Assembly: GCF_950295315.1 (NCBI RefSeq)
Contig: NW_026647552.1
Location: forward strand, 1-64,000
DNA: 64,000 nt
DNA from: Erinaceus europaeus
Lineage: Eukaryota > Chordata > Mammalia > Eulipotyphla > Erinaceidae
Direction: 5' to 3'
The number at the start of each line of letters is the position of its first letter. The stretch's first letter is position 1. The notes below the pieces were generated by a model that saw nothing but the letters and a program-made list of their open reading frames with translations, did no database searches and was not told the DNA's origin. Positions 1 to 6,719 of the stretch are shown piece after piece. Made by a program: the position numbers and the translations under genes.

Positions 1-144
1 GATGAGGAAGAGGAGGAGGGGGTGAAGGAGGAAGAGGAGGAGGAGTAGGAGGAGGAGGAGGAGGAGGAAGAGGAGTAGGAAGAAGAGGAGGAGGAGGAGG
101 AGGAGGAGGGGCAGGAGGGTAGCTGTCAGTAAACAGTGGGATTA
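1..144. repeat. R0: tail of the preceding unit
   Basis: Purine tract plus the end-of-unit segment of a unit that starts outside the window. It differs from regular tails: it has two 'gagtagga' interruptions, 'ggtgaagg' in place of 'ggtggagg', and 'gtcagtaaacagtgggatt' in place of 'gtcaataggcaacgggatt'. The same variant set is found inside R1 at 1393-1546 and nowhere else in the window, which ties the two copies together. Confidence 0.9.
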
Positions 145-2300
145 ATAGAGGCCTCCATTATGGAGGCATGTGTCCAGGCAGGCACCCAGCAACCCTCAGG
201 GGCAGCTCAGGGCACCCAGGGACTTGGTGTGGGTATCTCTGGGGCGGGGACTGTCAGTCAGTCAGCAAGACTGTGTGTCAGTGCACATGGTGGGACAGGG
301 GCCTGGCGGACCTTGGTCCCCCGCCCTGGACTGTCAGATGCCAGCCCCATGCCCAGACACACACCAATCTGCCCATAGCCCCTTGGCCCGGCCGACCAGC
401 ACCTGCTTTGGCCTGGGGCTCTGGCTCTGGTGGCTGGCCACCACCCCTCAGGTCAAGTTCAGCGTGGGGGTCATGGCTGCTGGTCAACTGGATGGGCGGC
501 GTCCCCGTGGCCTAGCAACCACAGGAGCCCTCTGTGATGTCCTAGCCCCTGGCAATTTGTGCTGGCCACACTGGCACGGTGCAGCCCAACTGCCCTGCCA
601 CTAGGGCAGGCAACAGCGCCCAGACGCCTGGGCCCTGGCACAGAGGGACGGAAGGATGGGAAGACAGAGCTGACCGACGAGGGACCTCAGGGCTGGCAGC
701 CAAGAGAAGACAGGTGGAGGTGCGCCCGGGATCTAGGGAGCCCAGGCCAGAGCTGCCTGCATGCCTGCCTGCCTTCCTGGATGTCTGTATGCTGCCTTTG
801 TCCAGGTAGGTTTCTCAGGTCCCCTCCAATCCTGTCCTCTCCTGTCCTCACCATCTTCTCCCCTCTCCTCTCCTCCGCACTTTGCTTCTCTCCTTTGTCT
901 GTCCTCTCTTCCAGGTGCCCTGCTCACCAGCTCCAGCACTTGTGATGGTTCTCCAGTAACAGCTGTTCGCAACCCCTTCCACCCCCTACCTGCCCCTAAT
1001 GTGACCCAGCTCACAGGGTCTCTGGCTCACCCCACCCAAACCCACACGCCCCAACACATTCCCTGGTTCAGCCCCTCTGCCCTATTCAGCCAAACTTGCC
1101 CCTTTGCAACCTACCTATGCATCGTTGTTTCTCCTCACCATTCAAGGAGAGATCTCCTTTTGTACTTAGCTTGGTTGACTGGTGGATGGATGGATGGATG
1201 GATGGATAGATGTATGGGTGGATGGATGGATGGATGGACAGGTCAATGGATCGGTTTTGTAGAGGCAGAGTACCATATAGGAGTACTGGAGACCGCTGGT
1301 GTCAGATCCTTAGTCAATGGATAGAAGCTGCAGCAGCCAGAGCAGCAGCCCTGGCTTGCCTAGGCCAAGGGCCCTGAGTGAGTCCCTCTGAGGATGAGGA
1401 AGAGGAGGAGGGGGTGAAGGAGGAGGAGGAGGAGGAGTAGGAGGAGGAGGAGGAGGAGGAAGAGGAGTAGGAAGAAGAGGAGGAGGAGGAGGAGGAGGAG
1501 GAGGAGGGGCAGGAGGGTAGCTGTCAGTAAACAGTGGGATTAATAGATAAATGAAGAAGTAAATAAAAGTGCATTTACATTAACTCAGTGGAAACACACA
1601 GGGACATATACGTCTCTGTTACCTGTATTACTTCTTCATGTATGGATTGATTGCCTCAAGGGGTTATTGCCACAGCTGAGTGCCTACGCCAGGAATAATC
1701 CACAGCTCCTGCACTCCATTTGTTCCCCTTTCGCTGCCCTTGTTGCTTGGTCACTGTGGTGGTTATTGTTTTTGTTGTTGTTGTTGTTACTGACCTTGCA
1801 TCTGACAGACACAAAAGGAGAGAGCAGAGGAAATACAGGGTGGGAGAGAAAGATAGAGCTCCTAAAGACCTGCTTCACCCCCTGTAAAGCGACTCCCCTG
1901 CAGGTGGCGGTCTGGGGGCCAGACCCCAAATCCCTCCACCTGTCCCCTCTATTCGTGAGCGCCACAAGCCCTTAACCCTCTGACATACCGCCAAACCTCC
2001 CTGGATTTGCTTTTGAAGACAGTATCACCTGCCTCGTTTTGAATCCTCATTATCCTGAGGGTCAGTCCTGATGACAGTGTCATGACAGGACACTCGGTGA
2101 TCTCTGTTATCAGAGAGCACCTGGAACAGCAGCTGGGGCTCTAGTGCCAGGGCAGGAGCAACTCCCCATGCACCCTCCACGGAGTCCACCTGCCTGCATT
2201 TTGGTCCTTTGCCCTCCAAAATAGATTTTTCCCTTTTTTCACTTTGAAACAGGCAGCAGACAGGTTACCCAGGCAGGGGAAAAAAAATAAAAAAGCCTTT

Positions 2301-2337
<37 letters not shown>

Positions 2338-3299
2338 GAAGTGAATGACCATCTTCTGGCAAGTATAGGTTTTGAACCTGAAAACTCTGTCTGTCTGTCT
2401 CTTAGTCCACAGAAAGAGCCACTAGCCCAGCCAGATCTCACGCTCAGATGGGGTGTTTTTGCCAGTCAAAGGTCTGCACAGCGCACTAGGGATTGGGCGG
2501 CCTGAGACCCAAATGTTACATTGTAGATGGACTGTTTGCAGGTCTTGCTCCCCAGGACATTGGACTGTCTCAACTCCCTCCCCTACAGCATGAAAAAAAG
2601 GCTCTTGACAACCTTGGAGCAACTGGAGTGGGGGCGAGGGGAGCTGTTTGCATGTCTGCACTGCTCATGCCCAGGTGTCTGTGGGGGTCCGTGGCAGAGG
2701 CTGTAAGGGGGCTAGGGGGCAGAAGGAGACTGTTTGAGAGGCAGGCTGCAGGCAGGGGAGCCCAGGAGTGAGTGCAGGGCTGTGTGTGTGTGGGTGTGGT
2801 GCAGGGGGTTAGGGCAGGTCCCCCTGCTGGATGGTGAGATGGCAGCTGGGCTGTCCCTGGGCCCTCATGGCTGAAGGGCAGAAGCAGGGTGGCAGTAAAG
2901 TAGCGCAGGGAGGAACACAGTAGATGTTAGTTGGGAGCTGGGGGACAGAGGGTAAGGGGAAAGGGGGCATCCTTGAGGAGGGGTCAGGACTAGAGAGTGG
3001 GGGCAGCTGGAGGCATGGAAGGTCCCAGGAATCAGGGACGGACAGGAACCAATTCCTACACCCCCCCAAACTACTGGATAGAAGCTGCAGAAGCCAGAGC
3101 AGCAGCCCTGGCTTGCCTAGGCCAAGGGCCCTGAGTGAGTCCCTCTGAGGATGAGGAAGAGGAGGAGGGGGTGGAGGAGGAGGAGGAGGAAGAGCAGGAG
3201 GAAGAGGAGGAAGAGGAGGAGGAATAAGAGGAGGAGGAGGAGGAGGCGGAGGAGGAGGAGGAGGGTCAGGAGGGCAGCTGTCAATAGGCAACGGGATTA
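145..3299. repeat. R1: shortened, rearranged unit (3155 bp)
   Basis: Aligns with regular units except for an internal replacement. At about 1320 it leaves the normal order after 'ccttagtcaatg' and enters a copy of the unit's own end segment (1320-1546). It returns to normal order at about 1547 in 'ataaatgaagaag'. The lost piece corresponds to 4495-4965 of R2, so R1 has no SINE-B. SINE-A is at 1650-2002 and SINE-C at 2303-2433, with an uninterrupted run of 32 T (2303-2334). The 10-bp minisatellite has two copies. Private point changes are scattered through the unit, for example 'gaggggagctg' near 2636 and 'ccaggtgtctg' near 2670. Confidence 0.93.
1320..1546. repeat. Misplaced copy of the unit-end segment inside R1
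   Basis: It begins in 'ggatagaagctgcagcagcc', runs through the purine tract (about 1391-1518) and ends in 'gggattaatag'. It matches the end of every unit (6497-6719 in R2) and most closely the R0 tail at 1-146, including both 'gagtagga' interruptions. The left junction shares 'tg' between the two parent sequences. The right junction has at most a base or two of identity. The piece replaces about 471 bp with 226 bp, as expected of a microhomology-mediated or template-switch event rather than equal-length conversion. Confidence 0.88.
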
Positions 3300-3315
3300 A
3301 TGGAGGCCTCCATTA
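3298..3315. repeat. 18-bp perfect palindrome at the unit start
   Basis: TAATGGAGGCCTCCATTA reads the same on both strands. It lies just 3' of the purine tract and marks the start of every unit, beginning 2 bp before each unit start (6718, 10141, ... 61511). R1 has one mismatch ('taatagagg'). It could form a cruciform or bind a symmetric dimer. No known function. Confidence 0.9.
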
Positions 3316-3960
3316 CTGAGGCATGTGTCCAGGCAGGCACCCACCAACCCTCAGGGGCAGCTCAGGGCACCCAGGGACTTGGTGTGGGTATCTCTGGGGC
3401 GGGGACTGTCAGTCAGTCAGCAAGACTGTGTGTCAGTGCACATGGTGGGACAGGGGCCTGGCGGACCTTGGTCCCCCGCCCTGGACTGTCAGATGCCAGC
3501 CCCATGCCCAGACACACACCAATCTGCCCATAGCCCCTTGGCCCGGCCGACCAGCACCTGCTTTGGCCTGGGGCTCTGGCTCTGGTGGCTGGCCACCACC
3601 CCTCAGGTCAAGTTCAGCGTGGGGGTCATGGCTGCTGGTCAACTGGATGGGCGGGGTCCCCATGGCCTAGCAACCACAGGAGCCCTCTGTGATGTCCTAG
3701 CCCCTGGCAATCTGTGCTGGCCACACTGGCACTGGGCAGCCCAACTGCCCTGCCACTAGGGCAGGCAACAGCGCCCAGACGCCTGGGCCCTGGCACAGAG
3801 GGACGGAAGGATGGGAAGACAGAGCTGACCGACGAGGGACCTCAGGGCTGGCAGCCAAGAGAAGACAGGTGGAGGTGCGCCCGGGATCCAGGGAGCCCAG
3901 GCCAGAGCTGCCTGCATGCCTGCCTGCCTTCCTGGATGTCTGTATGCTGCCTTTGTCCAG
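3316..3960. other. GC-rich unit segment, no gene recognised
   Basis: About 650 bp of GC-rich DNA with scattered CpG, present in all units (e.g. 6736-7380). Overlapping open frames of up to 144 codons occur on the plus strand and shorter ones on the minus strand. None has a domain I recognise. The longest plus frame is shifted by the two-base loss in R10-R12, and substitutions between units show no coding pattern. It may be an ancient unique fragment captured when the unit formed. Confidence 0.6.
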
Positions 3961-4079
3961 GTAGGTTTCTCAGGTCCCCTCCAATCCTGTCCTCTCCTGT
4001 CCTCTCCTGTCCTCACCATCCTCTCCCCTCTCCTCTCCTCCGCACTTTGCTTCTCTCCTTTGTCTGTCCTCTCTTCCAG
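3961..4079 (+). other. Intron-like segment with donor and acceptor motifs
   Basis: 'ccag|gtaggt' on the left and a long pyrimidine tract ending 'ctcttccag|gtg' on the right are good matches to mammalian splice sites. The segment is 119 bp in units with three copies of the 10-bp minisatellite and 109 bp in units with two (58757-58865 in R18). Donor and acceptor are kept in all units, except that R4 and R5 have 'cccg|gtaggt'. Whether the unit is transcribed or spliced cannot be seen here. Confidence 0.25.
3986..4015. repeat. 10-bp minisatellite (CCTGTCCTCT)n
   Basis: Three copies, the last ending 'ctca', in R2-R13. Two copies in R1 and in R14-R19 (e.g. 45123-45142). The copy number therefore splits the array into two domains. 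R9 and R12 share a 'cctgtcttct' variant. Confidence 0.93.
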
Positions 4080-4345
4080 GTGCCCTGCTCACCAGCTCCA
4101 GCACTTGTGATGGTTCTCCAGTGACATCTGTTCGCAACCCCTTCCACCCCCTGCCTGCCCCTAATGTGACCCAGCTCACAGGGTCTCTGGCTCACCCCAC
4201 CCAAACCCACACGCCCCAACACATTCCCTGCTTCAGCCCCTCTGCCCTATTCAGCCAAACTGGGCCTTTGCAACCTACCTATGCATCGTTGTTTCTCCTC
4301 ACCATTAAGGAGAGATCTCCTTTTGTACTTAGCTTGGTTGACTGG

Positions 4346-4412
4346 TGGATGGATGGATGGATGGATGGATGGATGAATGGATGGATAGATGTATGGATGG
4401 ATGGATGGATGG
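4346..4412. repeat. (GGAT)n microsatellite
   Basis: Tetranucleotide run with 'gaat', 'agat' and 'gtat' interruptions. The first uninterrupted block has 7 copies here, 10 in R7, 11 in R5 and 6 in R15. It is a main source of length difference between units. Confidence 0.95.
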
Positions 4413-4692
4413 AGAGGTCAATGGATCGGTTTTGTAGAGGCAGAGTACCATCTAGGGGTACTGGAGACCACTGGTGTCAGATCCTTAGTCAATGTCAAAT
4501 GTAAAACATTAATTCATCAATAACAAAAATGAATAAGCACCTAAATAAATAGATAAATATAAAAACTGGGTTAAAAAATACATGGCGTCTTTGCCTTTCT
4601 GCATATGGAATGCTGTGCGGATCTTAACAAGGAAAGCATTGTCCTGAGTAGCCCATTTGAAGTCGTGGAATATTTCCTTTTCCTTTTTCTTT
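4413..4692. other. AT-rich segment, nothing recognised
   Basis: About 280 bp from the end of the GGAT run to SINE-B, rich in 'aataaataga'-type motifs. No gene, RNA or mobile element recognised. Most of it (from 4495) is missing from R1. Confidence 0.5.
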
Positions 4693-4910
4693 TTTGACTT
4701 TCTATTTTCTTGATGATTCACTGGAATAAATAGACAGGAATTGAGAGGGAAGGGAGGTAGAGAGAGTTTGAGACAGAGAGAGAGACAACTGCAGCACTTC
4801 CGCACCACTTGTAAAGATTTCCCCTGGCAGGTGGGAACCAGGGTGTTGAAGCCCAGTCCTCCTGCATTGTAACATGAGTGCTTAACTGGGTGTGGCACCA
4901 CCTGGTACCC
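4693..4910 (-). mobile_element. SINE-B: tRNA-derived SINE, hedgehog type
   Basis: Read on the minus strand it starts 'taccaggtggtgccacaccc' with box-A-like 'agttaagcac', then a box B near 4842-4853 ('ggcttcaacacc'), 'cccacctgccaggggaaat', a CT-rich stretch and 'ccctctcaattcctgtc'. This order matches a hedgehog SINE family as I remember it ('ggtggtggcgcacctggtt... cccacctgcagggggaaagc'). The A/T-rich tail merges into 'tttcttttttgactttc'. It is old, with many changes from the family consensus that are shared by all units, so it inserted before the unit was amplified. Present in R2-R19, absent from R1. Confidence 0.85.
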
Positions 4911-4969
4911 TTGATGGGACCCTTTTTTTTAGCAATGAAAAGAAATTCTCGTGGCAAGGTAATAAATAA

Positions 4970-5059
4970 ATGAAGAAGTAAATAAAAGTGCATTTACATT
5001 AACTCTTTGGAAACACACAGGGACATATACGTATCTGTTACCTGTATTACTTCTTCATG
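4970..5059. repeat. 90-bp piece bounded by 12-bp inverted repeats
   Basis: 'atgaagaagtaa' (4970-4981) is the exact reverse complement of 'ttacttcttcat' (5048-5059), with 66 bp between. It lies between SINE-B and SINE-A in every unit; in R1 the arms are at 1551-1562 and 1628-1639. R4, R16 and R17 have one arm mismatch ('agaagtcaat'). It may be a small non-autonomous DNA-transposon remnant or a chance hairpin. No clear target duplication was seen. Confidence 0.6.
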
Positions 5060-5068
5060 TATGGATTG

Positions 5069-5421
5069 ATTGCCTCAAGGGGTTATTGCCACAGCTGAGT
5101 GCCTACGCCAGGAATAATCCACAGCTCCTGCACTCCATTTGTTCCCCTTTCGCTGCCCTTGTTGCTTGGTCACTGTGGTGGTTATTGTTTTTGTTGTTGT
5201 TGTTGTTACTGACCTTGCATCTGACAGACACAAAAGGAGAGAGCAGAGGAAATACAGGGTGGGAGAGAAAGATAGAGCTCCTAAAGACCTGCTTCACCCC
5301 CTGTAAAGCGACTCCCCTGCAGGTGGCGGTCTGGGGGCCAGACCCCAAATCCCTCCACCTGTCCCCTCTATTCGTGAGCGCCACAAGCCCTTAACCCTCT
5401 GACATACCGCCAAACCTCCCT
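5069..5421 (-). mobile_element. SINE-A: full-length tRNA-derived SINE, hedgehog type
   Basis: On the minus strand: 'ggaggtttggcggtatgtca' with 'gggttaagggcttgtggcgc' (box-A region), a degraded box B, 'ccacctgcaggggagtcgct', 'gaagcaggtct', 'tatctttctctccca', a (CAA)n stretch, 'caagggcagcgaaagggga' and the tail 'ggagctgtgga...ggcaataacccc...gaggca'. Every block has its counterpart, in the same order, in the main hedgehog tRNA SINE as I remember it. This is the strongest clue to the host. Possible flanking duplication 'tggatt' (5062 and 5421). Positions in other units are given in the unit entries. R18 and R19 have a change in the CAA run. Confidence 0.87.
5316..5329 (+). promoter_or_regulatory. 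CTCF-like core motif inside SINE-A
   Basis: CCTGCAGGTGGCGG fits the CTCF core consensus CCASNAGRKGGCRS at all but one position (T for A at base 3). It lies 230 bp after position 5086 and is present at the same place in every unit (1897-1910 in R1). No binding data; a candidate only. Confidence 0.3.
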
Positions 5422-5698
5422 GGATTTGCTTTTGAAGACAGTATCACCTGCCTCGTTTTGAATCCTCATTATCCTGAGGGTCAGTCCTGATGACAGTGTC
5501 ATGACAGGACACTCGGAGATCTCTGTTATCAGAGAGCACCTGGAACAGCAGCTGGGGCTCTAGTGCCAGGGCAGGAGCAACTCCCCATGCACCCTCCACG
5601 GAGTCCACCTGCCTGCATTTTGGTCCTTTTCCCTCCAAAAAAGATTTTTCCCTTTTTTCACTTTGAAACAGGCAGAAGACAGGTTACCCAGGCAGGGG
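5422..5698. other. Linker segment with overlapping palindromes
   Basis: About 277 bp between SINE-A and the A/T tract with no recognised gene. It contains the perfect 13-bp palindrome ATGACAGTGTCAT (5490-5502) overlapping the 10-bp palindrome TGTCATGACA (5498-5507), both kept in nearly all units. TGACAG is a half-site of TALE homeodomain factors (MEIS/TGIF), which is only suggestive. Confidence 0.5.
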
Positions 5699-5754
5699 AA
5701 AAAAAAATAAAAAGCCTTCTTATTTTTTTTTTTATTTTATTTATTTTTTTTTTT
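5699..5754. repeat. Variable A-run/T-run hairpin tract
   Basis: An A-rich run ('aaaaaaaaataaaaag'), then 'ccttctta', then a T-run, able to fold back on itself. The T-run is the reverse of the SINE-C A-tail. It is 32 uninterrupted T in R1, very short in R4 (about 11), about 29 in R14, and interrupted by A in R2, R5 and R12, and by C in R16 and R17. Confidence 0.85.
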
Positions 5755-5853
5755 ACCGAAGTGAATGACCATCTTCTGGCAAGTATAGGTTTTGAACCTG
5801 AAAACTCTGTCTGTCTGTCTCTTAGTCCACAGAAAGAGCCACTAGCCCAGCCA
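5723..5853 (-). mobile_element. SINE-C: short tRNA-derived SINE, probable
   Basis: On the minus strand: 'ctgggctagtggctctttct' with a box-A-like region, 'gactaagagacagacagaca', a good box B (GGTTCAAAACC, 5788-5798), then 'tgccagaagatggtcattca' and a long A-tail. About 100 bp plus tail. It looks like a diverged, 3'-truncated member of another tRNA-type SINE. The head is too diverged for a firm family call, but the A-tail and box B agree on orientation. Present in all units. Confidence 0.6.
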
Positions 5854-6566
5854 GATCTCACGCTCAGATGGGGTGTTTTTGCCAGTCAAAGGTCTGCACA
5901 GCGCACTAGGGATTGGGCGGCCTGAGACCCAAATGTTACATTGTAGATGGACTGTTTGCAGGTCTTGCTCCCCAGGACATTGGACTGTCTCAACTCCCTC
6001 CCCTACAGCATGAAAAAAAGGCTCTTGACAACCTTGGAGCAACTGGAGTGGGGGCGAGGTGAGCTGTTTGCATGTCTGCACTGCTCATGCCCAGTTGTCT
6101 GTGGGGGTCCGTGGCAGAGGCTGTAAGGGGGCTAGGGGGCAGAAGGAGACTGTTTGAGAGGCAGGCTGAAGGCAGGGGAGCCCAGGAGTGTGTGCAGGGC
6201 TGTGTGTGTGTGGGTGTGGTGCAGGGGGTTAGGGCAGGTCCCCCTGCTGGATGGTGAGATGGCAGCTGGGCTGTCCCTGGGCCCTCATGGCTGAAGGGCA
6301 GAAGCAGGGTGGCAGTAAAGTAGCGCAGGGAGGAACACAGTAGATGTTAGTTGGGAGCTGGGGGACAGAGGGTAAGGGGAAAGGGGGCATCCTTGAGGAG
6401 GGGTCAGGACTAGAGAGTGGGGGCAGCTGGAGGCATGGAAGGTCCCAGGAATCAGGGACTGACAGGAACCGATTCCTACACCCCCCCAAACTACTGGATA
6501 GAAGCTGCAGAAGCCAGAGCAGCAGCCCTGGCTTGCCTAGGCCAAGGGCCCTGAGTGAGTCCCTCT
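5854..6566. other. G-rich unit end, no gene recognised
   Basis: About 710 bp, strongly G-rich on the plus strand, with a short GT-rich run at 6201-6220, a quadruplex motif at 6353-6387 and a C-run of 7 (8 in R11 and R15) near 6480. Open frames exist on both strands, but they change frame with the C-run and show no recognised domain. Confidence 0.55.
6353..6387 (+). other. G-quadruplex motif
   Basis: Five G-runs of 3, 5, 3, 4 and 5 separated by loops of 4, 5, 3 and 3 bases within 35 bp. Present in every unit end (2933-2967 in R1). Changes in R5 ('taacggg') and R9 ('gggaaagggg', 'aaacgggg') keep at least four G-runs of three or more. Confidence 0.75.
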
Positions 6567-6694
6567 GAGGATGAGGAAGAGGAGGAGGGGGTGGAGGAGG
6601 AGGAGGAGGAAGAGCAGGAGGAAGAGGAGGAAGAGGAGGAGGAAGAAGAGGAGGAGGAGGAGGAGGCGGAGGAGGAGGAGGAGGGGCAGGAGGG
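6567..6694 (+). repeat. Purine-only (GAG/GAA)n tract
   Basis: About 128 bp of almost pure purine on the plus strand, mainly GAG and GAA triplets with rare 'gtg', 'cag' and 'gcg'. It closes every unit (3147-3274 in R1). Length changes by whole triplets. R14, R16, R17 and R18 carry 'gaggagtaagagc', a stop in the glutamate frame. R10-R11 neighbours carry 'gtggtggagg'. Long mirror-like purine tracts can form intramolecular triplex DNA. Confidence 0.92.
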
Positions 6695-6719
6695 CAGCTG
6701 TCAATAGGCAACGGGATTA

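Larger units (their letters stand above)
3300..6719. repeat. R2: unit (3420 bp), reference for sub-features
   Basis: First regular unit, used here to place sub-features. SINE-B 4693-4910, SINE-A 5069-5421, SINE-C 5723-5853. Three copies of the 10-bp minisatellite and seven GGAT before the first 'gaat'. Private or rare variants: 'cattactgagg' at the unit start, 'ttaactctttgg' near 4998 (otherwise only in R14), and a poly-T broken by A residues at 5721-5754. Confidence 0.97.

Noticed and set aside
3325..3759. A 144-codon plus-strand open frame repeated in most units
   Set aside because: No domain or signal recognised, low-complexity composition, and frameshifted in R10-R12. Its presence in other units only reflects overall unit identity.
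3747..3765. Second CTCF-like site 'gccactagggcaggc'
   Set aside because: It matches the first half of the core only; the following GGC is replaced, leaving about three mismatches.
4693..5421. Functional tRNA genes
   Set aside because: Box A/B remnants belong to diverged SINE heads. No full cloverleaf with acceptor and anticodon stems can be drawn.
6228..6236. Telomere-like 'ggttaggg'
   Set aside because: A single occurrence per unit within G-rich DNA, not a tandem telomeric run.
6229..6711. A 160-codon minus-strand Pro-rich open frame
   Set aside because: It is the antisense of the GAG/GAA tract plus G-rich DNA. It breaks with the C-run in R11 and R15 and ends differently in R3. No evidence of translation.
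6567..6711. A poly-Glu acidic domain on the plus strand
   Set aside because: A TGA lies directly upstream in the same frame, and four units have a TAA inside the tract.
3300..6719. Homology to human D4Z4/DUX4, suggested by the similar 3.3-3.4 kb unit
   Set aside because: No homeobox-like frame in any direction, and the unit contains SINEs and AT-rich DNA unlike D4Z4. The size match is coincidental.
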